The notes beneath the pieces were generated by a model that saw only the letters and a program-made list of their open reading frames with translations, was not told the DNA's origin and ran no database searches. The translations under genes were made by a program, and so were the position numbers. DNA of 64,000 nt from Pycnococcus provasolii (taxonomy: Eukaryota; Chlorophyta; Pseudoscourfieldiophyceae; Pseudoscourfieldiales; Pycnococcaceae): the NCBI GenBank assembly GCA_938743325.2, contig OW568876.1, positions 372,001 to 436,000 of the forward strand, read 5' to 3'. The stretch's first letter is position 1. Each line of letters opens with the position of its first letter. Shown one piece after another: positions 37,275-47,776 of the stretch.

Positions 37275-39545
37275 TTACTTGTGCATGTCAGTCAGGCACT
37301 CCATAAAGCGTGCGAGGTTCACCTCCTTGCCCTGCAGCGGCGTTGCGACTTCAGAAGAAGACGACGCATTCGTGCCATCGTCATCCTCTCTTGCCATGTC
37401 CAGCAGGAGAAAGAGACGCTTCACAGGCATGCCCACCTCGCCGATAAGCTCCACCGCCTTTGCCGCGTCGCCCACATCGCGCGTGAAGCACTTCAGCTGG
37501 ACAAGCACGTTCGTGATGTCTTTCTGGCGTAAGCTCGGCACGTACTGAGGGACTTGGAAGGAATTGTACACCTCAAGAGCTGTTAGGACATCCGATGGAA
37601 GCGACGTCGTCGCAAGGACGAAGAGACGGTGCCCCTTTGGCGGCGGTCTCTTCGCCAGCACGAGCAGAGACTGCAGCACCCCATTCGAGAAGCGCGGGCC
37701 GATGCTCACGTACTCAATCAGACGCTCAATCTCGTCAAGAATGATCATCGACAGCGGGCTCCTGTATGCGTCCTCGAATATTTTTGCAATGTGGCTGCTT
37801 TTCATGCTCTCGCTGTATCCCACCATGTGATCTGCCGAGATGAACTTGATGAAAGGGAACGAACTTGCCTTTGCCACCGTGCAAGCCAGCGCCGTCTTGC
37901 CACTGCCCGCCGGACCCTCGAGCAGGCAGGAGAGCAGGCTCGTCTTCGGACCAGAATCCGCCGAATCACCCGCGAAGCGCGTCTTCAGCATCGTGAGCGT
38001 CTCGTACACCTGGTCGAATGCCGCACCGTAGCTGAAAATTCCGTGCGGCACGTAGGCGTCCAGCTCCTCGATCTGCGAAGCTCCGAACGCGCTCTTCACT
38101 TCCTTCAGAGCTTCCTCAAAGTCGTCCGCTGTGACCTTGATGTCTTCCTCGTTCACCGCCTTGGACAGATTGGTTGCGTCCAGCTGCCTGCGAAATGCAT
38201 ACGATGTCGCCGCCTTGGTGAGCCCTTCGATCTCGGCGCCGGAGTAATTCTTCGTGCGAGTCGCCAGGCTTTGCAGGTTCACGTCAGCGCCTAAGAAAGA
38301 GTTCTCGGACATCTTGGAGGTGTGGATTTTGAGAATCTGGTGGCGTCCCTCCTCGTCCGGCAGGCTTATCTCGATGTGAACCTCCAGGCGGCCAGGTCGA
38401 AGCAGCGCTTCGTCGAGCATATCCTTTCGGTTCGTCATGCCGATGAGCAGGATGTTATTCAGCGCGTCCACGCCGTCAATCTTCGTCAGAAGCTGGTTGA
38501 CGACCGTGTCGTGCACGCCGCTACCATCGCGCACCGACCCACGGCTCTTGCAGATGGCGTCAATCTCGTCGAAAATGATAACGTGCAGGTCTGCGGCATC
38601 GCCATTCTGCTTTTGATCCGCCTCGGCATCCGCGAACAGGTTACGAATGTTCTCCTCCGATGCGCCGACGTACTTGTTCAGCACCTCCGGTCCGTTGCAG
38701 ATTTTCGGCTCGCGACCGTTAAGCATCTTCCCAATCTGCCTGGCGATGAGCGTCTTGCCTGTTCCCGGCGGTCCGTAAAGCAGCATGCCCTTGACGTGCT
38801 TGACTCCGAGTCGCGACACGAGGTCCGGTGATAGCACGCGCGACGCGAACGCGCGTCGGAAGATACTTTCAAACTGGTTCTCAAGTCCACCAATGCCGAG
38901 TTTCTGAAAGTCGAGGTCTTTTTTGCGGAAGAGCTGCTTTCCACCCCCTCCTGGTCCCCCTCTCTGTCCTGTGATTTTGATGGGAACGCCGCTCGCCACC
39001 TCGAATGTGATTTGCGTTTGTGGCGTCAATATGCCTCGTTTTGCGGCTCCACTGGTTTGCGCGCCAGCTGCCGCGTCGATTGCGTCCTGTTCGCTGACGG
39101 CATCGACGACTCGTGCGACGTAGTTGGTCCCAACGAACTCGAAGGTGAACTGCTGTTCGTCCGTGAAAACTTGCGAGTTGAATCTTGTGACGAGCAGAGA
39201 AGAGAGTCGATCAGCCGGGAGCTCCGAAGTCGCTGCGGATGCGGTGCGTTTCGCGAATCCAATCTCCAGCGACAGGAAAGACAGAGCGGACGACGAGGCG
39301 TGTGCGTCGAAAGCCGCGACTTGTATCGGGTCCCCCGTCGACAGTCCGAGACATCGTCGTTGTATGGCGTTTAATCCGAGCGAGCCTGCTGGTACGCGCG
39401 GGTCGCTCAGGACGGAGAAGACGAACGGGTGAACGAGCACGTGTGACGATCGCAAGTTCTTTGAGTCTTCCTCACTGAGAGCAGCGACGTTCGCTAAAGC
39501 GACAGCCTGGTCAGGTGCGTTTCCTATAGAAAGAAGAGCGGACAT
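37275..39545 (-). CDS. NSF: N-ethylmaleimide-sensitive factor (NSF/Sec18), vesicle-fusing ATPase
   Basis: A 756-residue type II AAA+ ATPase that disassembles SNARE complexes after membrane fusion. The N-domain (residues 1-~200) contains HVLVHPFVFSV, GLNAIQRRCLGLSTGD and FEFVGTNYVARV. D1 has GPPGTGKTLIARQIG, IIFDEIDAIC and a GMTNRKDMLDEALLRPGR second region of homology. D2 has GPAGSGKTALACTVAK and MIILDEIERLIEY, and lacks the arginine-finger region, as usual for NSF. The length is normal (744 in human). The ATG at 39545 (MSALLSIGN) starts the N-domain directly. It is divergent from the gene at 40021. Confidence 0.93.
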   Translation of the reverse strand: MSALLSIGNAPDQAVALANVAALSEEDSKNLRSSHVLVHPFVFSVLSDPRVPAGSLGLNAIQRRCLGLSTGDPIQVAAFDAHASSSALSFLSLEIGFAKRTASAATSELPADRLSSLLVTRFNSQVFTDEQQFTFEFVGTNYVARVVDAVSEQDAIDAAAGAQTSGAAKRGILTPQTQITFEVASGVPIKITGQRGGPGGGGKQLFRKKDLDFQKLGIGGLENQFESIFRRAFASRVLSPDLVSRLGVKHVKGMLLYGPPGTGKTLIARQIGKMLNGREPKICNGPEVLNKYVGASEENIRNLFADAEADQKQNGDAADLHVIIFDEIDAICKSRGSVRDGSGVHDTVVNQLLTKIDGVDALNNILLIGMTNRKDMLDEALLRPGRLEVHIEISLPDEEGRHQILKIHTSKMSENSFLGADVNLQSLATRTKNYSGAEIEGLTKAATSYAFRRQLDATNLSKAVNEEDIKVTADDFEEALKEVKSAFGASQIEELDAYVPHGIFSYGAAFDQVYETLTMLKTRFAGDSADSGPKTSLLSCLLEGPAGSGKTALACTVAKASSFPFIKFISADHMVGYSESMKSSHIAKIFEDAYRSPLSMIILDEIERLIEYVSIGPRFSNGVLQSLLVLAKRPPPKGHRLFVLATTSLPSDVLTALEVYNSFQVPQYVPSLRQKDITNVLVQLKCFTRDVGDAAKAVELIGEVGMPVKRLFLLLDMAREDDDGTNASSSSEVATPLQGKEVNLARFMECLTDMHK

Positions 39546-39718
39546 ATTTCTTTCTTTCTTTCTTTCAAGAAGACAGATGTATTTATGAAAGTTAATTCTC
39601 CACCCACGGGATAAATGATGAACCAGATGAAGAATGAAAAAGAATATGGAACGAGAAAAAACCAACCGCCGAAGGAAAACGGAACCTGCGAATGCTCGGA
39701 ACTAAAATGTTAAATGGG

Positions 39719-39886
39719 AACCCTAACCCTAATCCGAACCCTAACCCGAACCCTAACCCTAACCGAGCTCGCTCTTTAGGGTTTCCTTCCTCCTGCCTGG
39801 GGCACCCTCTCTATCGTAAAGAAATCAATCGTAAAATACTAAAATCGTAACCCTAACCCTAACCCGAACCTAGCCCTAACCCTAAC
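39719..39886 (-). repeat. Two degenerate telomere-like tracts
   Basis: CCCTAA-type units with CCGAA variants at 39719-39764 and 39848-39886, between the divergent NSF and export-factor-like genes. A copied CTCGCTCG/AGGGTTTCC context follows both tracts, suggesting a local duplication. Confidence 0.9.
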
Positions 39887-40020
39887 ACAACTCGCTCGCT
39901 CGCTAGGGTTCCGCCCCGTGTTTGATTTGTCGCTCGTCCAAGGCTCGTCTCGTCGCTCTTCGATCTACTGCTCGGCCCTTGTTTTTTTCTTTTTTCTTGT
40001 CAGTCAGTTTTAAGTCCGTC

Positions 40021-40491
40021 ATGGCGCGTGGCCGTGGTGGTGGTGGTTCGAATGCGAATGCTAGTGAAAACAAGGCATCACCTTCTGCAGGTGGTGTACG
40101 TGGTGGTGGTGTCTCAAAGAAAGGTGGTGGTGATGGCGCGAAGTCACCTGCTGGAGGACAGGGGAAACTCAAGCAAAAACAACAACAACAAAACCTTGTG
40201 AAGGGGCAGAAGCAGCAGCAGCAACAAACGACAAAAAAAGGTGGTGCGAAGCAGCAGCAGCAACAACAACCGAAAAAGCAACAGCAAAAAGCCAAACCGA
40301 AACCTGTCAAGGAAAAGAAAAAGACTGCCGAGGAACTTGACGCTGAGCTCGACGCTTTCCTCATGAAGGACCCGAAGATGGCGAAGAGCAAACTCGACAC
40401 CGACATGGACGACTACTTCAAGGCGAAGCCTGCGCCTGCGCCCGAAGGTGCTGCCGCGGCAGCGGACGGCGAGCCGGCGGCGGAAAAGTGA
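40021..40491 (+). CDS. UAP56-binding-motif protein, ALYREF/FoP (CHTOP)-like
   Basis: A 156-residue basic, low-complexity protein: an RGRGGGG start, then Lys/Gln-rich repeats. Near the C-terminus TAEELDAELDAFLMK (~residue 105) and KLDTDMDDYF (~125) match the UAP56-binding motifs (LDxxLDxYM) of ALYREF and the C-terminal duplication of FoP/CHTOP. Proteins of this kind link the DEAD-box ATPase UAP56 to mRNA in TREX-mediated export. No RRM is present, so FoP/CHTOP-like fits better than ALYREF. The start at 40021 is the first ATG. Confidence 0.65.
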   Translation: MARGRGGGGSNANASENKASPSAGGVRGGGVSKKGGGDGAKSPAGGQGKLKQKQQQQNLVKGQKQQQQQTTKKGGAKQQQQQQPKKQQQKAKPKPVKEKKKTAEELDAELDAFLMKDPKMAKSKLDTDMDDYFKAKPAPAPEGAAAAADGEPAAEK

Positions 40492-40656
40492 GGTTGTTGC
40501 AGAGACAACAACTTTATCTGTGAATGCTCATTCAGTAACGATTTAACGAGTTTACATTGTCTCACTGATCGTCGACGCGTCGTCCACGCACCCCACTCCG
40601 GCTCACCAGACCACCCCTATCAGCGACACCATTCTTAACAGAGCGTTTTTACGTTT

Positions 40657-41835
40657 TTACAAGTTGCTTAATGTCATCAAAGCCGTCGCCGCTGCTTGGC
40701 TGAACGTCCTCGGTGCACTGCCCTCAGGTGGGACATCTGTATCCAGCAACATCCCCATGAACGTCTCGTTGTTGCCCTCGTTTCCTTCTCGCTCCCGCTC
40801 CGCAGCGTGCTCGTCGCGAATCCTCTGCAGATCTAGAACATGCTTGGTGTGCATGCTCTGCAGCTCCGCCTCGCACTCTGTGCGCACACACTGCAGTTCA
40901 AGGGCGTGCTTGGACCTCAGTGCGGCGATGTGCTTGTTCGCCACCTCGACTTCCTTTCGCAGCGAATCAATCAGCGTTTGCGCTGCCGCTGCTTCGTGTC
41001 GCAAGCGAGCAGCCTGTGCCTCGTAGTACTCGTTCATGTCATCGTTATCGGTAATGACAAACTTGTGGCGCTTCGCGCTCTTGCGCGCCGTCTCGTCGCG
41101 GAGAGATGCCTGCTTGCGCTTGTGCAATTCCAGTTTCTTCTTCGCCAATTCCTCCCTCGTCTCGTGCTCGGGCAATTCCTCCCAGCTCGGCTCCGTCTCA
41201 AATTTTAAACGCAAATTCTCGCGCTCAGCCTGTGGCAACTCGCCGGCGGTTTGCGCGGTTGGGCGCAGTATCTGTGGCGGCGCTGGAGACTGTGGCGGCG
41301 TTCGCTCGTTGTCATTGTCAGGCACCGAAAAGTGCAGGCTTGGTCTGGGTCTGTGATTTGTATTTTGGTAAATGCCGCACGCGTTGCACAGTACCTTGCT
41401 CGTCTTGTCGTGCTTGCGGAACCTCCGCCAGGTTGGGGTAGAGTCCGTGCCGCAGTTCTCGCATCGGCACTTTCCGTCGTCGTCGTTTTCGCGCTCCACG
41501 TGCGCCGGCGTGCCGGCCAGTCCAGGAGATATGTCCTGTTCGCGCGGCGGTAGTGGTAGTGGTAGTGGCGCAGGTGCCCCCGCGGTCACTTCGAAGAGGT
41601 GCGTTTCTATCGAGGATGTGCGCTTTGGTTCCTCCTTGACCAGCATCTGCATAATATCGTTTAATGCATACTCCTCTTCGTCTCCATCGTCGTAACTCAC
41701 AAAAAACCATTGGTTCTGAGGGTCAAAGCCGGTGATGGTCCCTTCGAATATGCCCAACGAGCCAAACGACTTCGCGACGCGGCATCCCAGTAAAGCTTTG
41801 ACGGTGAAGTCGTTAATGCTCCTCACAGAAGACAT
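40657..41835 (-). CDS. Tudor-like plus GATA zinc-finger protein with coiled coil
   Basis: A 392-residue protein. Residues ~12-65 form a Tudor-like module (LLGCRVAKSFGSLGIFEG, TITGFDPQNQWFFVSYDDGD, EEYALNDIMQ) like that in plant PTM/DIR17 proteins, a chromatin-reader fold. A GATA-type zinc finger is near residues 123-150 (CENCGTDSTPTW...LCNAC, with a 21-residue loop, slightly longer than the usual 17-20). The C-terminal half (~230-370) is a charged coiled coil. It is probably a nuclear transcription or chromatin factor. The same Tudor-like module occurs in the DHA kinase at 12061. Confidence 0.8.
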   Translation of the reverse strand: MSSVRSINDFTVKALLGCRVAKSFGSLGIFEGTITGFDPQNQWFFVSYDDGDEEEYALNDIMQMLVKEEPKRTSSIETHLFEVTAGAPAPLPLPLPPREQDISPGLAGTPAHVERENDDDGKCRCENCGTDSTPTWRRFRKHDKTSKVLCNACGIYQNTNHRPRPSLHFSVPDNDNERTPPQSPAPPQILRPTAQTAGELPQAERENLRLKFETEPSWEELPEHETREELAKKKLELHKRKQASLRDETARKSAKRHKFVITDNDDMNEYYEAQAARLRHEAAAAQTLIDSLRKEVEVANKHIAALRSKHALELQCVRTECEAELQSMHTKHVLDLQRIRDEHAAEREREGNEGNNETFMGMLLDTDVPPEGSAPRTFSQAAATALMTLSNL

Positions 41836-42065
41836 GAATGAAGCCAGATGAATGAGCGAATGTGCCAGCGAATGTGCCAGCTGCCGGCGTCAAATCAAGA
41901 CTCGAGTGTGACAATTATGCCAAAGCAGGCCGGCTTCAGCTCGCCGGTCCCGGGATGAAGCGACGTTTTCTCGGCCTGCTTCGCCTTGGGGGGAGGGAAT
42001 TTTAAAGGAAAAATGGAAAATTCCAAATCTGCTTTGGCGTCCGTTAAAGTTTAGGGCTAAAAAGT

Positions 42066-42302
42066 AGGGTTAGGGTTAGGGTTACGGGTACGGCCCCCGG
42101 ACGACGAGTCGACGACTGGACCCGTGCCCCGCGAGGTTTTAGAATTTACATAGATCCCTCCCTGGAAGAGATCCCTGGAGGGGAAAAGTCCCTGGAAAAT
42201 GGAACGAACAAACCAGATCATAGACTATGGGATTACGATAGGGTTTTACGGTTAGGGTTTCAGGGTTAGGGTTTCAGCGTTAGGGTTAGTGTTAGGGTTA
42301 CG
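42066..42302 (+). repeat. Scattered telomere-like tracts
   Basis: GGGTTA units at 42066-42085 and degenerate ones at 42239-42302 in the 593-bp divergent interval between the GATA and PX genes. Confidence 0.85.
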
Positions 42303-42428
42303 GTCCGGGTTCTTAGAGGTCGGTTCAAGTTCTCCCCGTCCTCCACACCTCCCTCGAGGCTCGAAACTTCGCGTGTCCGTCATTCTCATTCTCATTTTCT
42401 GCTCCGAAGCATCCATCGCCCGCTCCTC

Positions 42429-44098
42429 ATGAGCATGGCGTCTCGCTCTTCGCCTTCGCAGGTGGTTTTTTCCCCTCGTGTTCCCAGCTGGACCATACAC
42501 GCCATACGCTCTCTAAGTCTCTCTGAGTCATCTTCATCATTATCTTCATTATCTTCAGAGTCGGAACCTGTCATCTTCTATCGGGTCGAAGTCACGGTTT
42601 TTAGGAGTTCGTCGTCGTCGTCACATTCTCTGACGTCTGGTCTTTCATCTGGTCTTTCTCATTCTTCAGCCGCTCATTCTTCTATTGGGCTCATCAACTC
42701 AGGCGAGTTCTCAGGAGGAGTTCGAACGGACCGTCGTTCGGTACTCCGGCGATTCTCAGACTTTCGACGGTTATACGCGATTTTGAAAGATACGTTCGCA
42801 AACAACCCAACGATGAGAAGAAAGCTGCCCGACCCACCACCCAAGGCGCTCTTCGAAAGCCTCACCGCAAACACCGCACTCATTGAAAAAAGAAGAAAAC
42901 AACTCGAGGCATGGCTCGTCGCGCTCGTGCAAATGGGACCGGACATGTGCAACCTAACACCCGTGGCTCGGTTCCTCGAAACAGAAGCGGCGGCCAAGAA
43001 GCTGGCTGACGGCGAGAAAAGGGAGGCGATGTTCACCGCAAGCATGCTTGCCTCGGAAGAGTCCGGTGGCACACAGACAGCAGCAGCAGCAGCAGCGCCG
43101 ACGCCGACGCCGACGCCGTCGCGAGCAAACAAGGTGGGACTGCGCCTTATGCTCCGCGAGCAGAAGCACCAACAAGTACGCCAACTTGCCGCCAACATGC
43201 AGAAACGCGTCGCCATGGCGCGTGACGACATCAACGACGCCTTCATGTGCCTTCGCTCCGAGACGGCAGCAAAGGAGCTGCTCGCATCCAAGGTGGACGA
43301 CCTCGAGGCGGCAGCCACCACCGCGAAGAATGCCGCGGCACGCACGCAGGAAAGCGCGGTGGCGGCGGAGCGTGAGAAGAGAACGGCGCTGCAGTGGGAG
43401 ATGGAAAATACTCTCGCGTCTGCGCGCGCCGCCGAAGGACGCGCAACCGCCGCCGAGCAGCTTAGGGCCGCGGCGGAGACGCGCGCGGCGGAGTCGGAGG
43501 CGCAGGCGGAGGCGGCACGATCCGAGGCGTCGTCGGCCGAGGCACGCGTGCAAGCGGCTCGCGCAGAGGCGGCAGCCTCCCTCGAGCAGAGCCACGCGGA
43601 GAAGAAGGCACTTGCGAAGGAGATCAAGCGATTGCGAAAGGAGCTCTCGTCGGCGGAAGAAAAGTGCACATCCGCAGCGACGGAGGCGGCGGACCTGCGG
43701 CGCAGAGTTGAGAACATGGAGGGAAACGAGAGGCTTGAGCTTGCTCGCGAGGAGAAGTTGCTGCGCGAGGTGGATGCGCTACGCACGAAGCTGTACGACT
43801 GCAGTGTCGAGCGTATGGTGGCTGAGCAGAACGGCGACACGGAAGGCGGCAGTGGAGGAGGAGGAGGCAACCCAAGCCACGGTGATCTGATCGAGCTGCT
43901 TTCACTCAGCGACAATCGTCTCGCCATCTTGACGGCAGAGGCGGGGCTGCTGTCGAGTGCGGCCAGTGAAAACGACGGAAGGAGACAGATGCTCCTGTCG
44001 TCGACTTTCGGTGCCCTGCTCGAGGACCTCGTTGGTCTGCGCAAGTCGTGCAATTCGCTACTTCGCAATGGCGTTCATGGCGCCGCGACCTACGCGAA

Positions 44099-44143
<45 letters not shown>

Positions 44144-44276
44144 GGACGGCTCGGCACCCGCTCTTTCTTCGATGGGTGCTGCGGTACTTGGCAGCGCGGT
44201 GGACACGGCAAAGCGAGTTTCGCTCGCGTCTCTGGCGGGAAGCCTCTCGTTTGGTGGAGGTGGAGGTGGCAAATAG
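42429..44276 (+). CDS. PX-domain coiled-coil protein (sorting-nexin-like)
   Basis: A 615-residue protein. Residues ~36-185 form a PX phosphoinositide-binding domain interrupted by a Ser-rich loop: FYRVEVTVFRSS, VLRRFSDFRRLYAILKD, RRKLPDPPPKALFES, and RRKQLEAWLVAL. A long Ala/Glu-rich coiled coil occupies ~230-470 (AAATTAKNAAARTQES, repeated AEARxEA). A Gly run of about 14 is near residue 570. By family it would associate with endosomal membranes carrying PI3P. There is no BAR signature I can name with certainty. A TGTAA follows the stop at 44296. Confidence 0.75.
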
Positions 44277-44397
44277 AGTGCGCCGGTTGCTATATTGTAA
44301 TGTAGATATTCTAAAAGAACCTTCAAAAACAAAATCATCAGCGCAATCGACTGCGTTGAACGAAGTAAATCACATTCTATTACTGAATGAGCGGATC

Positions 44398-45732
44398 TTA
44401 GCCCCACAGGTAGGCGTGAACTGCATCGGCAACGAGGCTGTCGAGCTCGAATAGAGGCACCGCCGCGATGGGGCAAGGCGTGTACTCGTCCTCGGGGTGG
44501 ATTCCCTTCGGCGGAACGTGCCCTCGGTTGGCGCACATGATCAGCGTCTCGGCGAGCTTCCTAGTTTCCGGCGGATGTGCCGGGTGCATGGCTCGCGTCC
44601 ATCGCAAAGGCGTGCCTCGCTCTCGCAGGCGGCAGAGGCGTGCGCACGACTCGTGGCCCGCCTTTTCTGCATACACCGCCGCGGTATCCCCGAACACGTC
44701 CATCATCGTCGCATCCGCGCCGTGGAAGAGCATCCAACGCACGACGTCATGCTTCCCCTCTCCTGCGGCGTACATCAGCGCCGTCGCTTGCCTCTGCGTG
44801 GTTTGGCGGTTGATGTTCGCGCCACCCTCTTCGACGAGGTACTGCACGATGTGCAGATGTCCGTTGTGAACAGCGTGGCTGAGCGGCCCTCCACTGTAGC
44901 AGTTGGCGTCCACGCAAGCCTGTTCAACGAGGTAGCGCACGACGTCGAGGTGTCCACCCGCCGCGGCGGTGTACAGCGCGATGGGCGCGGAGCTCTGCAG
45001 ATTGCGCGCACTGCGGTGGTTCGCGTGAAGCGCCCCGAAGAACGGAATTGTCTGCAGAGCTCGTCGTTGCTCCGCTTGTGCGGCGGTGACTGTGGCGGTT
45101 GTGGCGGTGGCTTGGTCTGGTGTGGCTGCAGCGTCGTCTGGTGTGGTGGTTTGTGGTCGTTGTATGGGGATGAGGGCACGCACTTGGTCGATGTCACCCA
45201 CCCGCGCGGCATCCACGAGCGGTAGTCGCAGCGCGTCCATCGCCTCCTCGAGGCTGTTCCGAGGCTGCGGTGGTGCCGTTGCGTTGTTTCTTTGAGCGTT
45301 GGTTGGCGGAACGGTGATGGGCGCGGTGGTTGTGGTTGGTGGTGTATGAGTTGGTGTTGATGCTGTTGACGTGTGCGTGTGCGTGTGCGTGCGTGTTTCA
45401 GGACTCGTGTGCGCCTCGGCCGCCGCCGCCTCCGCCGCCGCCGCCGCCCCTTGCTGTTGTTTCGCAATCTCCTCTTCTAATTTTTTCATCTCACGCATTC
45501 TCCACGCCGCGGCTTCGTGATTATGGTGTTCATGAAGTCTTACAAAACTCTTCTCCTTTTCAAGCGAGGACATCGAAGACCCGTGAGCTAAAGAGGAACC
45601 TTCTTCACCCGTCATCGAAGAGGACGAAGGCAAGGATGATGAAGGTGACGCTGACGAGGCTGACGACGCCACAGACGAGCGACACGTCTTCGGCCACAGC
45701 TGACCGAGCGACACGAGAAGCTCGAGCAGCAT
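44398..45732 (-). CDS. Ankyrin-repeat protein
   Basis: A 444-residue protein; the start is placed at the ATG at 45732. The N-terminal 190 residues are Ser/Thr/Ala-rich, with a predicted helix (REMKKLEEEIAKQQQ) and a HTHTHT run encoded by a CA repeat. Ankyrin repeats follow: LPLVDAARVGDIDQVRALI, ALYTAAAGGHLDVVRYLVEQ, PLSHAVHNGHLHIVQYLVEEG, ALMYAAGEGKHDVVRWMLFHG, and DTAAVYAEKAGHESCARLC. A conserved-looking C-terminal segment (PPKGIHPEDEYTPCPIAAVP) is not recognised. It is a protein-interaction role by family only. Confidence 0.7.
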   Translation of the reverse strand: MLLELLVSLGQLWPKTCRSSVASSASSASPSSSLPSSSSMTGEEGSSLAHGSSMSSLEKEKSFVRLHEHHNHEAAAWRMREMKKLEEEIAKQQQGAAAAAEAAAAEAHTSPETRTHTHTHTSTASTPTHTPPTTTTAPITVPPTNAQRNNATAPPQPRNSLEEAMDALRLPLVDAARVGDIDQVRALIPIQRPQTTTPDDAAATPDQATATTATVTAAQAEQRRALQTIPFFGALHANHRSARNLQSSAPIALYTAAAGGHLDVVRYLVEQACVDANCYSGGPLSHAVHNGHLHIVQYLVEEGGANINRQTTQRQATALMYAAGEGKHDVVRWMLFHGADATMMDVFGDTAAVYAEKAGHESCARLCRLRERGTPLRWTRAMHPAHPPETRKLAETLIMCANRGHVPPKGIHPEDEYTPCPIAAVPLFELDSLVADAVHAYLWG

Positions 45733-46558
45733 GCCCCCCGAGGGAGAGAATGACAGACAGGTTGGGAGAAAGAAAAGGGAAGGGGAAGGGACGCGGAAGG
45801 GGAAGGGGGAGCCTCGAGACCAAAAGTCCCTGTCAAGGTGATCGGAATTATGGGGAATTCCCATTGTTGGACGCCAGTTTCTTTGGATGGCTCGTGCTCA
45901 TTCTGTGTGGTTTTACTTTTTTGTTTAGTTCGTTTGGTTCGATGGAGGTTTCGACCTCCTTTCTCGTTGTGGTTTGGGTTTTACTTTTTACCTTTTTTTC
46001 GTCGTTTTCTGGTGTTTGTTTTTCGTCGATATGTAGTTCTTATGAGGTGTTCTTAAGGACTACGTACAGTAGTACAGGGACATGCGATGCGCGTGCGCGC
46101 TTAAGTTTAGTCTTCCAGTCACGGTCTCAAGCGCACGGACTCTCTGTGTCTGTGTCTGTGATGATGTGCGCCTTGTGCGGCATGAGTGAGGAATGAGGAT
46201 GGGCATCCCGAAGCGGCCTATTCCGAAAGGTTCCATCGCGTCAACCTCAAACCTTGACAGGTCAGCACCTTGCCGTTGGGTAAATTATCCTGCAACGAAA
46301 CTTTTTGTTGCCATGAACGAACCGTGGGTCCGAGTCTGGCAGTCTGGCATCATGGGACGCCACAGAAACCCCGAAAAAAAAAAGTGGGGGTTCAGTTCCA
46401 CCCGCCAGGCAGTCAGTTCCGATCCGGATCATCACACAGTATGCTACGCGTGCTACGCTATGTACGGTCGGTACAGTCGTAACCTCACAGCGCTCTTTCA
46501 AGTCTAAGAAAAGAAACGTGTGTAAAAAGCACTTGTCACTCAAACTTACACGCAAACG
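45733..46558. other. Intergenic region, no supported gene
   Basis: 826 bp between the ankyrin gene 5' end and the transporter gene 3' end (both on the minus strand). T-rich near 45900-46030. No RNA gene or coding frame with support. Confidence 0.4.
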
Positions 46559-47776
46559 TTACACGCTCGTTGAGCTGCCGTTCGCGCTCGCGGGAGCAGA
46601 CACCACCGGCCTGTTCTCGCCATCGCGACCGCGCTTGTTCAACTTGTCCTGGTACTTCACCCAGGTATACCACATGCCACCAAACGTGTTGATGGCAATG
46701 CCGGCAAAGTTCAGGAAACTCGGTCTCTTCACGCCCCCGAGCAGGAAGAAACCAAGCACCGTCGAGACGACGCCTTTAAGCACGCCGACGATGGTGGTGG
46801 TGAGTGCGGAGTTGGTAATCGTACAAAGGAAGAGTGAGAAGTTGAGCATGCAGCCCATGACGGCGCCAGTGAAGAACACCGTCAAGAATGTGGTGTCGAA
46901 CATCAGTGATCTCAGCTTCGGCAAGCCAGTGTAGATCTCGCCCGTGCCGGCGACGGTTAAGACCAAAAACGGTATGCTGAGAATTGCGTTGTAACGCAGA
47001 AGCTCCCAGCTTCCGATGTCCCTCTCCGCTCCCGTCTTCTCCACGAGAACCAGATACGAGCTCTGCAGCAGCACGGACGCGCCGGCGTAAAGGTATCCCA
47101 GCGGATCGAATGCAAGATCGCCGAGGCCGGCGACGAAGCACCCAGCCACCGTGACGAGCACGCTCGCGGTGATCTGACCGGACGGCGAACGACGCGTCAT
47201 CACCGTCCGAGTCGCCAACACGACGACGGGTGTAAGCCGCTTGAGCGTATTGTACATCGGTATGTTCAAGTTTCCCAGCGACATGAGGCCGAACGCGACG
47301 TTGGCATTGTAGAGCAGGACAACGGGGAGGAGGAGGTGCGAGCGGGCCATGCTCAGCGCAGGCAGCTCGATCACGCGAAAAAAGCACAGGAACTCAATCA
47401 CCACCAGCGTGACGAACATCTGGATGAGAAGGACGAGGTTGGGGTAGCGAAAGTCCATGACGATCGCTTTGTTGAGAAAGTTCATGCTTATTGCGCAGGC
47501 GGCGTAGAACACGCAGGCGAATATGGAGAGCGCTGTGGATGGGCTTTTCAGGTGGTTGTTCGGCTTCTGAGTTTTCGCATCCGAGTTCGCAGCGCCTTGG
47601 TTTTGCATTTGTATGCGCTGTCGATCGAGGTCCGACAGATTCTCATAGCTTACGCGACACTCCAGCGACGCCTTGGGGCTCAACGGCACGAAGTTCCCCA
47701 TGTTGTCTGATCTTCTCGAGTTCACCGTGAGCCCGGAAAGAAAACCGCCAGGCTGTTGTGCGGATGTGGATGACAT
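46559..47776 (-). CDS. Nucleotide-sugar transporter, SLC35D/TPT family
   Basis: A 405-residue protein with about ten membrane spans in the drug/metabolite transporter fold. Signatures include AISMNFLNKAIVMDFRYPN, FGLMSLGNLNIPMYNTLKR, LTPVVVL, and NSALTTTIVGVLKGVVST near the C-terminus, as in SLC35D and plant UDP-sugar transporters. It probably exchanges a UDP- or GDP-sugar with the nucleoside monophosphate across the Golgi/ER membrane; the substrate cannot be told. N- and C-tails are hydrophilic and cytosolic. Start MSSTSAQQPGG at 47776. Confidence 0.85.
   Translation of the reverse strand: MSSTSAQQPGGFLSGLTVNSRRSDNMGNFVPLSPKASLECRVSYENLSDLDRQRIQMQNQGAANSDAKTQKPNNHLKSPSTALSIFACVFYAACAISMNFLNKAIVMDFRYPNLVLLIQMFVTLVVIEFLCFFRVIELPALSMARSHLLLPVVLLYNANVAFGLMSLGNLNIPMYNTLKRLTPVVVLATRTVMTRRSPSGQITASVLVTVAGCFVAGLGDLAFDPLGYLYAGASVLLQSSYLVLVEKTGAERDIGSWELLRYNAILSIPFLVLTVAGTGEIYTGLPKLRSLMFDTTFLTVFFTGAVMGCMLNFSLFLCTITNSALTTTIVGVLKGVVSTVLGFFLLGGVKRPSFLNFAGIAINTFGGMWYTWVKYQDKLNKRGRDGENRPVVSAPASANGSSTSV

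Noticed and set aside
42674-44068. 464-codon minus-strand ORF opposite the PX gene
   Set aside because: Ser/Ala/Arg shadow of the coiled-coil coding region.
46140-46196. Short CALCGM peptide frame as a possible selenoprotein or metallothionein fragment
   Set aside because: No start, no SECIS-like structure downstream and no conserved length.
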